DNA of 12,852 nt from Crocinitomicaceae bacterium (lineage in GTDB: Bacteria > Bacteroidota > Bacteroidia > Flavobacteriales_D > Crocinitomicaceae). Where the stretch lies: NCBI GenBank assembly GCA_030830385.1, contig JAURNA010000138.1:1-12852 (forward strand), given 5' to 3'. Shown piece by piece: positions 1 through 6,871 of this stretch (position 1 is the first letter of the stretch; each line of letters opens with the position of its first letter). Position numbers and translations under genes: made by a program. The notes below the pieces were generated by a model that worked only from the letters and a program-made list of their open reading frames with translations, did no database searches and had not been told where the DNA came from.

Positions 1-690
1 CATATGCATTTCAACAAATACCACAACGTGATCCACGTTTTTCGCGACGGGATTTTTGGGAGAAATCTGAATGCGAATCGCGTTCCGCACAATATCATAC
101 GCCAACGACTTGATCCGACGGGAAATCGTTGCGGTAAAAAATAAGGTTTGCCGGTTGCGGGGAATCACACGAAGTACATCCCGAATGTCTTTCGCAAATC
201 CCATCTCCAGCATCAAATCCGCCTCGTCGACCACCAATACTCCTACCCGGGAAATATTCAGTTTTCCCTGTGCAATGAGATCAAACATACGCCCCGGAGT
301 TGAAACCAGGACATCAATTCCTCTTGCGAGTGTTTCAATTTGGTGATCCTGTTCAACGCCTCCGAACAAACCGAGTGTCTTCACATCCGTCTCTTTGGCA
401 ACATTTTCAAACACGGAAGCCACCTGTTTTGCCAGTTCACGAGTCGGAACCAGCACCAGGCATTGAACATAAGCCTGCGTATATTTTTTTCGGGAACGGT
501 GAATGCGGTCTACGGCAGGGATAACATACGCTGCGGTTTTGCCCGTTCCCGTTTGCGCAACTGCCATAACGTCTTCACCATCAAGAATGTGACGAATGGC
601 TTTGAACTGGATATCAGTAGGACGTTTCCATCCCATATGAGCCAGTTGAACCTTGATTTCCTTCGCTATTTTATAATCGTCAAACTTCAT
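1..690 (-). CDS. DEAD-box RNA helicase (N-terminal 230 residues; 3' end outside window)
   Basis: ATP-dependent RNA helicase, expected to remodel RNA duplexes in the cytoplasm (ribosome assembly, RNA decay or cold adaptation in known relatives). Reading the minus strand from ATG at 690 gives an open frame to the window edge with the complete first RecA domain. Q-motif region is around residues 23-31 (Gln28), Walker A AQTGTGKT 45-52, motif Ia PTRELA 82-87, GG 110-111, motif Ib TPGR 131-134, motif II DEAD 155-158 and motif III as TAT rather than SAT, 186-188. The second RecA domain and any C-terminal extension are missing because the window ends, so the subfamily (RhlE, CshA, DeaD type) cannot be fixed. 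The start is supported by the usual short distance, about 20 residues, to the Q motif. An intrinsic terminator hairpin lies only 10 nt upstream, so transcription must either read through it or start inside or after it. Confidence 0.96.
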   Translation of the reverse strand, partial: MKFDDYKIAKEIKVQLAHMGWKRPTDIQFKAIRHILDGEDVMAVAQTGTGKTAAYVIPAVDRIHRSRKKYTQAYVQCLVLVPTRELAKQVASVFENVAKETDVKTLGLFGGVEQDHQIETLARGIDVLVSTPGRMFDLIAQGKLNISRVGVLVVDEADLMLEMGFAKDIRDVLRVIPRNRQTLFFTATISRRIKSLAYDIVRNAIRIQISPKNPVAKNVDHVVVFVEMHM

Positions 691-700
691 CGTTGAAGAC

Positions 701-743
701 AAAAAAGCCCGGTACTTCAACAGACTCAGTAACCGGGTTCTTT
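701..743 (-). terminator. Intrinsic terminator after the zinc-ribbon gene, abutting the helicase start
   Basis: On the minus strand the arms CCCGGT and ACCGGG pair perfectly. The stem extends inward by an A-T and a C-G pair after one bulged T, and outward by weaker A/T and G-T pairs. The loop is about 14 nt and the hairpin is followed by CTTTTTT. It lies 19 nt after the stop codon of the zinc-ribbon gene, so it fits as the end of the three-gene minus-strand operon. The T-run ends 10 nt before the helicase ATG, so it could also act as a leader attenuator for that gene. Confidence 0.85.
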
Positions 744-761
744 AGAGTATTGTTATCTCGC

Positions 762-1514
762 TTATGCCTCAACCACTTCAGACGGAACTAAAATTCGTCC
801 GCAGTGTTCACACGTAATTACTTTCTTTTCCGTTTGAATGTCCAATTGACGCTGTGGTGGAATCTTGTTGAAGCATCCTCCACATGAATCACGATCAACC
901 GGTACAACCGCCAAACCGTTTCGGGCATTGTCACGCAATCGCTGGTACGCTCCTGAAAGGCGGTCATCCAACTTCTTCAGTGCCGTTGATGATTGCTTCT
1001 CCAACTTTTCTTCCTGCGTTTGGGTTTCTGCAACGATTTCATCCAACTCGGCTTTTTTCGTTTTCAAATCCTCAGCTCGGAAATCGCGGCGACTTTTCGC
1101 TTCTTCCAGCACTTCTTTTTTGCTGGTGATGTTTGCTTTCGCCTCTTTCGAGCGCTTTTCGTTCAGTTTGATCTCCAATTCCTGGTATTCAATCTCCTTG
1201 GAAATCGATTCAAACTCGCGGTTGTTGCGCACGTTGTTTTGCTGGTCTTTGTATTTCACGATGGCCGCCTCGGCGTCTTTGTTCGCATTTTTTCGATCGG
1301 AAATTTCGGTTTCTAACATCTTAATTTCCTCTTCGATGCGCGACATTCGCGTATCCAACCCTTCGACTTCATCTTCGAGATCCTGAACCTCCAGCGGCAA
1401 TTCTCCTCGAATTGTCCGGATTTGATCAATCTCTGAATCAATCTGTTGCAAACGATACAGACTGTCGAGCTTTTCTGCTACAGTCATTTCTTTTTTCGCT
1501 GCCTTCTTTGCCAT
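762..1514 (-). CDS. C4-type zinc-ribbon coiled-coil protein (COG1579 / DUF164 family)
   Basis: 250 residues. Residues about 10-190 are a long charged heptad-rich helix, rich in Glu, Lys and Arg, and predicted to form an antiparallel coiled coil. The C-terminus carries a zinc ribbon with two CxxC pairs: Cys211/Cys214 in SCGGCFNKIPP and Cys235/Cys238 in CEHCGR. The spacing, the intervening IPPQRQLDI segment and the total length match the family called putative nucleic-acid-binding Zn-ribbon protein. The molecular role of the family is not established. The Lys/Ala-rich N-terminus (AKKAAKKE) may contact nucleic acid, but that is inference. It starts 5 nt after the nif3 stop, and this pairing is common in Bacteroidota, which suggests a shared process. 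The ATG start gives the full family length. An intrinsic terminator follows at once. Confidence 0.93.
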   Translation of the reverse strand: MAKKAAKKEMTVAEKLDSLYRLQQIDSEIDQIRTIRGELPLEVQDLEDEVEGLDTRMSRIEEEIKMLETEISDRKNANKDAEAAIVKYKDQQNNVRNNREFESISKEIEYQELEIKLNEKRSKEAKANITSKKEVLEEAKSRRDFRAEDLKTKKAELDEIVAETQTQEEKLEKQSSTALKKLDDRLSGAYQRLRDNARNGLAVVPVDRDSCGGCFNKIPPQRQLDIQTEKKVITCEHCGRILVPSEVVEA

Positions 1515-1519
1515 ACGAC

Positions 1520-2614
1520 TTAAAAATAGTTTACTGGATTCGTATTTACCTCCGTTAAATGAACCGCAAATTTAGGAAATTTTTTCGTCAAAAGCCCCTG
1601 CAACAGATCGGAAGTGAATTGTTCGCTTTCGTAATGTCCGATGTCGGCGATCAGTATTTGATCTTCAGCATCAAAAAATTCATGGTATTTGAAGTCGGCT
1701 GTGATGAACACATCTGCTCCCTGATCTTTCGCTGCTCCCAGCAAGAAGCTTCCCGAGCCGCCGCACCAGGCGACCTTTTGAACCTTGTCATTCGGTAATT
1801 TGGTATGGCGAACAACGCCGCATTTAAATGTGGATTTTATGCGCTCGAGTATTTCATTCGCAGAAACGGGATTTTTCAATTCCCCGATCATTCCGGCTCC
1901 TTCGTCTTTGTTCGAATTGACCAGATCAACCAGATCAAACGCAACTTCTTCGTAGGGATGTGCGTTCAACATGGCGCGAACCACCTTGCCTGACCGATGC
2001 GAGGAGACCACCATTTCCAGTCGTACTTCGCCCGCCTGACTTTGTTCACCTTGCTTTCCTTCCCAGGGATTGCTTCCTTGCAGAGGACGGTATGTTCCTG
2101 TTCCAGAGGTTCGAAAGCTGCACTGATCGTAATCACCAATGGCGCCCGCTCCCGCCTCGAACATATCACTCGCAACCTTATCAGCGTAATCCGACGGAAC
2201 GAAGACATTGATTTTCTGAAGGTTGTCCGAGGATGGCTTGAGCACTTGAATGTTCTTCATGTTCAATCGCTCACCCATCTCACGATTCACCCCGAAACGA
2301 TAATTGTCGAGGTTTGTATGGATCGCATAAATGGCAATATTGTTCCGGATTGCCTTCAAAACAGTGCGCTCAACATAGTTCTTCCCATTGAGTCGTTTCA
2401 ATCCCTTGAAAACAATCGGATGATGCGAAACAATGAGGTTGCATCCTTTTTCGATGGCTTCGTCCACGATGCTTTCAATGCAATCGAGACTGATAAGAAT
2501 CGCCGAGACCTCATCATTGTGGTTTCCGACGATCAACCCACTGTTATCGTACCCTTCCTGACTTGAAAGTGGCGCCACGTCTTCCAGGTAACGGGTTACT
2601 TCTCTGATTTTCAT
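1520..2614 (-). CDS. Nif3-like dinuclear metal centre protein with PII-like insert
   Basis: 364 residues, the long YqfO-type form of the NIF3/YbgI family, which makes toroidal hexamers with a two-metal site. Metal-ligand candidates are visible: His64-His65 in VSHHPIVFKGL, Asp103 in HTNLDN, and His327 plus Glu331 in GHYESEQF. Residues about 130-235 form the inserted CutA/PII-like domain, with the typical GAIGDYDQCSF segment near 157-167, GTGTYRP near 171-177, and HPYEEVAFDL near 219-228. Family members are often labelled GTP cyclohydrolase I type 2 homologue, but the true physiological activity is unsettled, so I do not assign a reaction. All ligands are intact, so the protein should be functional. 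It lies 2 nt after the outer-membrane protein gene and 5 nt before the zinc-ribbon gene, and is thus cotranscribed. The name Nif3 does not imply a nitrogen-fixation role. Confidence 0.95.
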   Translation of the reverse strand: MKIREVTRYLEDVAPLSSQEGYDNSGLIVGNHNDEVSAILISLDCIESIVDEAIEKGCNLIVSHHPIVFKGLKRLNGKNYVERTVLKAIRNNIAIYAIHTNLDNYRFGVNREMGERLNMKNIQVLKPSSDNLQKINVFVPSDYADKVASDMFEAGAGAIGDYDQCSFRTSGTGTYRPLQGSNPWEGKQGEQSQAGEVRLEMVVSSHRSGKVVRAMLNAHPYEEVAFDLVDLVNSNKDEGAGMIGELKNPVSANEILERIKSTFKCGVVRHTKLPNDKVQKVAWCGGSGSFLLGAAKDQGADVFITADFKYHEFFDAEDQILIADIGHYESEQFTSDLLQGLLTKKFPKFAVHLTEVNTNPVNYF

Positions 2615-2616
2615 GC

Positions 2617-3381
2617 TTAGAATTTCCTGGTCAGACCTATGTTCAGGCCCAGTGCCTGTGCCTTGTGCCTGAAAGAATCATTTTTTTCGTACGAACTATT
2701 GAGTTGTATTCTGTATTCCGGGAGAACCAAGAGCGACCAAAGATTTCCGATGGCCACTTGCCCGCCAACGTGGAATGCTGCACTCAGGACGAATGTGTTG
2801 TACCCCGAAGAGAACTGAGTCGTCTCCGAATCACGAACATCTCCGCTCGTACTCCATTCTTCATCCATTCGGTACCGTGAGAACAACTGCGGCGTCAGCC
2901 CTGCTCCGGCGAGCACCTTGAATTTATCTCCGTACGTGTAGAGCAATTTGAGCGGCATCGAAATGTACGTATACCTGGTCGAGTAGTTATACGTTGTATC
3001 CGATTGATCATTGATGTAGGACTCTCCGTTCCGCAAAATTCCAATTCCTCCCTGGAAATAAAGATGAGGAATAATCTTCGTGCGGAAGCCCATTTCGTAG
3101 GAAACGATATTCAACCCTGTTTCATTTGCACGCTCGCCCAGGGTATCTCCGAACAGTCCATCGTTGGGTTCTAAAATTCGACTTGTAGCAGACCAATTCA
3201 CAACGGCATACGCCTCAGAGTTCAAATCAGGGTTTTCGTCCTCGTCCGGCTGCTTCTTTTGTTCCCTCTCTTTTTTCTTCTCTTTTTTATCGGGCTCTTC
3301 TCCTCCGATTTCTACCTGACCAATGCCCGAAAAGGCAACAAGAGAAAAAATGAGGACTGCTCGTATGTGGATGGACATCAT
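2617..3381 (-). CDS. Outer-membrane beta-barrel protein with a charged linker
   Basis: 254 residues from ATG at 3381. An in-frame TTG at 3402 would add seven residues, but ATG leaves a better signal peptide: a short basic start, then hydrophobic AVLIFSLVAF, with likely cleavage near SGIGQ. The mature start is a roughly 25-residue stretch almost only of Lys, Glu, Asp, Arg, Gln and Pro (from GGEEPDKKEKKK on). The rest has alternating hydrophobic/aromatic strands (YEMGFRTK, YFQGGIGI, YISMPLKLLYTYG, FKVLAGAGLTPQLFSRY, HVGGQVAIG, YRIQLNSSY) and ends in Phe, the usual final residue of outer-membrane barrels. About eight strands seem likely. This resembles PorT/OMP_b-brl domain proteins. The function is unknown, and a PorT or type IX secretion role is not claimed. 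It is first gene of the operon with nif3. Confidence 0.85.
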   Translation of the reverse strand: MMSIHIRAVLIFSLVAFSGIGQVEIGGEEPDKKEKKKEREQKKQPDEDENPDLNSEAYAVVNWSATSRILEPNDGLFGDTLGERANETGLNIVSYEMGFRTKIIPHLYFQGGIGILRNGESYINDQSDTTYNYSTRYTYISMPLKLLYTYGDKFKVLAGAGLTPQLFSRYRMDEEWSTSGDVRDSETTQFSSGYNTFVLSAAFHVGGQVAIGNLWSLLVLPEYRIQLNSSYEKNDSFRHKAQALGLNIGLTRKF

Positions 3382-3399
3382 AACCTTCGTTCTTGTGAA

Positions 3400-3407
3400 C
3401 AAATATC
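3400..3407 (-). promoter_or_regulatory. Candidate -7 box for the outer-membrane protein operon
   Basis: GATATTTG on the minus strand matches the Bacteroidota -7 consensus TAnnTTTG at all but the first base. Transcription would start near 3394, leaving a leader of about 13 nt before the ATG at 3381 and placing the alternative TTG at 3402 upstream of the transcript. No clear -33 TTG/TTTG sits at the usual spacing. Confidence 0.4.
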
Positions 3408-3454
3408 GTAAAATTGAGGCATTGTTCGGTCACCATTCACTCAATGATTAACAC

Positions 3455-3462
3455 TATTTTTG
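3455..3462 (+). promoter_or_regulatory. Candidate -7 box for the seven-gene plus-strand operon
   Basis: TATTTTTG is an exact match to the Bacteroidota -7 consensus TAnnTTTG and lies in the short divergent intergenic stretch. The expected transcription start is about 3467-3469, directly at the annotated ATG, so the message would be nearly leaderless or the true start codon is the in-frame ATG at 3514. No convincing -33 element is visible. Confidence 0.5.
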
Positions 3463-3468
3463 AGATAA

Positions 3469-5352
3469 ATGCGATACAAACGATGGATAGCGGGACATGT
3501 TCGCGCACTTTTGATGCGCTTGTTGCTGGCCTTGGTCATCCTGCAAATCACACGATATGTATTTCTCGTTACGAATTCATCGCATTTCCCGAATGTGGGC
3601 TTTCACGACCACATGGTTGGGCTTTGGTTTGATCTGATTACCCTCGGTTTGTTTTACCTTCCATACTACGGGTTGATTCTCCTTCCCATACCCTATTCCA
3701 TGCGGAAAAAATCCTGGTTTCGCCGTACCTTCAAATGCCTTTATCATGTCATCACTGCATCCATCATTATCGCAAATCTGATTGATACGGCTTATTTTCC
3801 CTATACGGGACAACGCTCGACGCTCACCCTGTTTCAAACACTTATGAACACAGGCGATGCAAGTGCACAACTTGGGTCATATTTGTACAATCATTGGTGG
3901 ATTTTCGTTGTGTTTTTGGTACTTTTTGCCGGGGTAAACTGGCTGTATAACAAAATTGAACCGTACGAATCGCGCGATCCCGGCATGCGTATTCAGTGGA
4001 TTTCACTTGCTGCATTGCTGCCGTTGTTACTCATAATGGGAAGAGGTGGACTTCGTCCGCGCCCAGTCGGAGTTGTAGACGCAAGTGCATACGTCAAAGC
4101 TGAAAATGCGCAATACGTGCTGAACACCCCGTTCACAATGCTGAAACGGCTGACCGTACCGCCGGCAAAAGTACCCCACTACATGTCGATTCAGGAAGAA
4201 CAAGGGTTGTTCAACCCTGTGAGGCAAAGTACCCCCGCCAACCTGCTTCCCAACAACACCAACGTTGTCATTATTGTACTTGAGAGCTTTGGAATTGAGT
4301 TTGTCGGTTCAGTGAGTGGAATGGAGACCTACACGCCGTTTTTGGACTCGCTTGTTTCGGTTTCGTGGTCTTTTCCTCACGCATTTGCGAATGGAAAAAA
4401 AAGTGTGGAGGCATTGCCCGCGATCGTTGCCTCGATTCCGAGTTTGACAGAACAACCGTACATGGAGTCACCGTACGGAACGAACGACCTGAATGCACTT
4501 CCGGAAATTTTGTCGAATGAAGGCTACGAAACCGGCTTCTTCCATGGTGCTACGAATGGATCCATGCGTTTCGACGCGTTTGCCAGACACACAGGGTTTC
4601 AACACTACTTCGGCAGGTCAGAATATGCCAATGAGCGTCATTTTGATGGCACGTGGGGAATTTGGGATCATTGTTTCAATCCCTGGGCGGCTCAAAAAAT
4701 GAGTTCACTCAAACAACCGTTCTGCTCTCTGTTGTTCACGGTTTCATCTCATCACCCCTACAAGATACCCGAAGGAATCCCGGCAAAACAAGGCAAACAA
4801 GAAATTTGCGCCTCCATTTCGTACGCGGATTATTCACTGCGCGCATTCTTTCACCAAGCCAGAAAAGAGCCCTGGTTCAACAATACCCTGTTCGTAATTG
4901 TTGCAGATCACACCCCGGCATCCAAAACCAAACTCTTCAACCAGCACACACATATGTTCCGAATCCCAATGCTGTTCTACGATCCGGGGAATCGACTCAT
5001 TGTCAGTGAATCGGACAAAATTGCACAACAACTGGACATTTTCCCGACTGTTCTGGACCTTTTGAACATCGAAACCCGGTATTATTCCTACGGTCAATCG
5101 CTACTTCAAAACACTGAAAAACAGTCAATTGTCAGGATTTTTGATGTCACCTACCTCTTCATGGATAAATTTGTCCTCACTTTCTCTCAGGATAAGGCAC
5201 AAAATTTGCTTAACTTTACATTAACCGGCAGTAAGCGTGATGTTTTGGAGGCTCAGAGGGCTTTCGCTCATCAAGGTGAAAAGAAGCTAAAGGCGATTTT
5301 GCAACGGTACTACCGGGACATAACAACAAACCAATTGCGCATTGAGCAGTAA
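3469..5352 (+). CDS. Membrane sulfatase-fold transferase (LTA synthase / OpgB-like)
   Basis: 627 residues. The N-terminal third holds about five membrane helices (near residues 14-35, 52-75, 92-108, 143-160 and 176-190), followed by a linker and a periplasmic alkaline-phosphatase-superfamily domain from about 262 onward. Catalytic candidates are Glu272 in VIIVLESFG, Ser312 in GKKSVEALPAI, which I take as the nucleophile in place of Thr, and Asp480-His481 in VIVADHTPAS. SSHHPYKIP (His428/429) is a further family motif. This is the COG1368 architecture: relatives move glycerophosphate or phosphoethanolamine from a phospholipid to a glycan and release diacylglycerol. True sulfatase activity is unlikely because the CxPxR/SxPxR sulfatase signature is not seen. 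Donor and acceptor in Bacteroidota are unknown. ATG 3469 is used; ATG 3514 would remove 15 residues and is also credible. Its last 11 nt overlap the lipid-kinase gene. Confidence 0.9.
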   Translation: MRYKRWIAGHVRALLMRLLLALVILQITRYVFLVTNSSHFPNVGFHDHMVGLWFDLITLGLFYLPYYGLILLPIPYSMRKKSWFRRTFKCLYHVITASIIIANLIDTAYFPYTGQRSTLTLFQTLMNTGDASAQLGSYLYNHWWIFVVFLVLFAGVNWLYNKIEPYESRDPGMRIQWISLAALLPLLLIMGRGGLRPRPVGVVDASAYVKAENAQYVLNTPFTMLKRLTVPPAKVPHYMSIQEEQGLFNPVRQSTPANLLPNNTNVVIIVLESFGIEFVGSVSGMETYTPFLDSLVSVSWSFPHAFANGKKSVEALPAIVASIPSLTEQPYMESPYGTNDLNALPEILSNEGYETGFFHGATNGSMRFDAFARHTGFQHYFGRSEYANERHFDGTWGIWDHCFNPWAAQKMSSLKQPFCSLLFTVSSHHPYKIPEGIPAKQGKQEICASISYADYSLRAFFHQARKEPWFNNTLFVIVADHTPASKTKLFNQHTHMFRIPMLFYDPGNRLIVSESDKIAQQLDIFPTVLDLLNIETRYYSYGQSLLQNTEKQSIVRIFDVTYLFMDKFVLTFSQDKAQNLLNFTLTGSKRDVLEAQRAFAHQGEKKLKAILQRYYRDITTNQLRIEQ

Positions 5353-6226
5353 ACAACAGGTACGGTTTATCATCAATCCGATCTCCGGGGTGAGCAAGAA
5401 ACGGAACATTCCGGGTCTTATCGAACGCTACCTTGATCTCGATCGGTTCGAGTACGCTATTGCATTTACGAAACATCGGTTTCATGCGCGCAAGCTGGCT
5501 CGCAAATTTTCAGCGGAGGGAGTTGATATCGTTGTTGCTGTGGGTGGAGATGGCTCGGTACACGAGGTAGGAACGGCGCTGATTGGTACAGAAACAAAAC
5601 TTGCCATTATTCCTATCGGATCCGGAAATGGCCTGGCAAGGCACCTGAAAATTCCGTTGAACGTTAAGGAAGCTTTGCTTTGCATCAACCATGATCAGTG
5701 CATCAAAATGGATACCGTGAAAGTGAATGACAAATCTTTCCTGGGGGTAGGTGGATATGGTTTTGATGCCGTTGTTGCCAATAAATTTGACAAGGGAAAA
5801 CGGCGCGGTATCCGTGGATACATCATGACCATCCTCAAGGAGTTTTTTCGGTTTAATCCACTGAATGTATCAATTGACGTGGATGGTAAGGTAAAAACAC
5901 TGCCTGTTGTGCTCTGTACAGTTGCGAATGCCTCACAATTCGGGAACGGATTTACGGTATCGCCTGAATCCGATGTTACCGATGGAGAGCTTGAGCTTTG
6001 CATCCTGAAGCCGTTCTCCATTTGGTCTGCGCCAGCAATCGCATTGGATTTCTTCAGAAAGCGCAGCCACAAATCGCGTCACTCAGAAGTAATTCGATTC
6101 CGCAAAGCAACCATTCGATTGAGTGAACAAATTGCACACTACGATGGTGAGCCGATTGATGTAAAAAGTGAACTCCGCGTGAGCGTTGTTCCGAAAAGTC
6201 TGAACATTCTCGTTGGAAACCAGTAG
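5342..6226 (+). CDS. Diacylglycerol kinase family lipid kinase (YegS/BmrU/DgkB type)
   Basis: 294 residues. Cytoplasmic ATP-dependent lipid kinase with the DAGK catalytic fold: N-terminal INPISG at 11-16, the nucleotide loop GGDGSVHEV at 68-76, GSGNGLAR at 93-100, and the C-terminal beta-sandwich ending in the conserved HYDGEP at 267-271. All hallmark residues are present and the length is normal. The start must be TTG at 5342: an in-frame TAA lies at 5321-5323 and no ATG occurs before the catalytic motifs. The TTG overlaps the end of the upstream transferase gene by 11 nt, which suggests translational coupling. The probable substrate is diacylglycerol, giving phosphatidic acid. The neighbour, a headgroup transferase, would produce this lipid, so a recycling role is inferred. 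Other lipid alcohols (sphingoid bases, undecaprenol) cannot be excluded, and some Bacteroidota do make sphingolipids. Confidence 0.93.
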   Translation: MSSKQQVRFIINPISGVSKKRNIPGLIERYLDLDRFEYAIAFTKHRFHARKLARKFSAEGVDIVVAVGGDGSVHEVGTALIGTETKLAIIPIGSGNGLARHLKIPLNVKEALLCINHDQCIKMDTVKVNDKSFLGVGGYGFDAVVANKFDKGKRRGIRGYIMTILKEFFRFNPLNVSIDVDGKVKTLPVVLCTVANASQFGNGFTVSPESDVTDGELELCILKPFSIWSAPAIALDFFRKRSHKSRHSEVIRFRKATIRLSEQIAHYDGEPIDVKSELRVSVVPKSLNILVGNQ

Positions 6227-6228
6227 AA

Positions 6229-6684
6229 ATGATCCATTTCATTGAACCTTCGCTTGAGTTAGCCCTCAAGCACCTCGAACAATTATCCGCGGACACTCCT
6301 GCTAAGTGGGGAGTAATGAATGCGCAGCAAATGGTTGAGCACTTGTCTGATTTTTTCCAATTATCACGCGGAGAGGTGGACGGTGTTTCGCTGGAAATCC
6401 CGGAGGAGAACGTGCACAAAGCGCAGTCATACCTGGCTTCCGAAAGGCCAATGCCACGATTGTTCAAAGCGAACTTCTTTCCGGATGATCCCGAATTGCG
6501 CAACGACAACCTTCAGTGTGCCATTGATGAATTTTGCGAAGAATGGGTGCACTTTGAGACATTTTTTGAAGGAAACGAAGGAGTGACAACACTTCATCCA
6601 AGCTTCGGAAAACTTACTTACGAACAGTGGAAACGCGTGCTTTCCAAGCATCTCACCCATCATTTTGAACAATTCGGTATCTGA
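6229..6684 (+). CDS. DUF1569 / DinB-superfamily protein
   Basis: 151 residues. The N-terminal segment AKWGVMNAQQMVEHLSDF (25-42) is characteristic of DUF1569, a DinB-like four-helix-bundle family. His38 together with the HxxxH near the C-terminus (His141 and His145 in SKHLTHHFEQFG) would give the three-His metal site of the DinB fold, so a metal-binding, possibly thiol-dependent enzyme is plausible. Automatic databases sometimes attach an oxepin-CoA label to this family, which I do not follow. There is no signal peptide or membrane helix, so it should be cytoplasmic. It starts 2 nt after the lipid-kinase stop, and its TGA overlaps the next ATG (TGATG). The reaction is unknown. Confidence 0.85.
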   Translation: MIHFIEPSLELALKHLEQLSADTPAKWGVMNAQQMVEHLSDFFQLSRGEVDGVSLEIPEENVHKAQSYLASERPMPRLFKANFFPDDPELRNDNLQCAIDEFCEEWVHFETFFEGNEGVTTLHPSFGKLTYEQWKRVLSKHLTHHFEQFGI

Positions 6685-6854
6685 TGTTTCTGCTGTTTGT
6701 AGTCCCCATAATTCCAGCCATTCTCTTAGGTCTTTTGAACCATTGGTATTGGAAAAGACAGGGTAAATCCAATGGTCAACAGCTCGTTTTGGGAATACTG
6801 TTATTCTATGGAATTTCGTTCGCAGTCATTAAATTCTTCATCGTCGGCAATTGA
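6684..6854 (+). CDS. Small two-helix membrane protein, 56 residues
   Basis: A short reading frame starting with ATG inside the TGATG stop/start overlap with the DUF1569 gene and ending in TGA at 6852-6854. Translation begins MFLLFVVPIIPAILLGLL, a first hydrophobic helix (about 2-18). Then comes a short polar, net positive loop with HWYWKRQGK and SNGQQ (20-33), and a second hydrophobic helix (about 34-54, LVLGILLFYGI through FFIVG). Both ends should lie on the same side of the membrane. I know no family for it. Evidence that it is real: it fills the whole space between two coding genes exactly, shares an ATG with the preceding stop, has an ordinary membrane-protein composition, and lies beside the membrane protein that follows. 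It may be a subunit or regulator of that protein or of the transferase; this is inference. Confidence 0.75.
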   Translation: MFLLFVVPIIPAILLGLLNHWYWKRQGKSNGQQLVLGILLFYGISFAVIKFFIVGN

Positions 6855-6871
6855 AAGCGGTTCACTACCAT

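Noticed and set aside
71..696. Overlapping plus-strand frames across the helicase region
   Set aside because: The minus strand here encodes every DEAD-box motif in one open frame through the window edge, so the plus-strand frames are shadows.
865..1386. Plus-strand open frame of 173 codons opposite the zinc-ribbon gene
   Set aside because: Its Ser/Phe-rich translation is the expected complement of Glu/Lys-rich coiled-coil codons.
1997..2566. Plus-strand open frame of 189 codons opposite nif3
   Set aside because: It is antisense to a gene with all its metal ligands; the translation has no recognisable domain and mirrors the codon pattern of the true gene.
3469..5352. Calling the membrane transferase a true sulfatase
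   Set aside because: It has the shared alkaline-phosphatase fold, but no C/SxPxR formylglycine signature, and it has the N-terminal helices of LtaS/OpgB-type enzymes.
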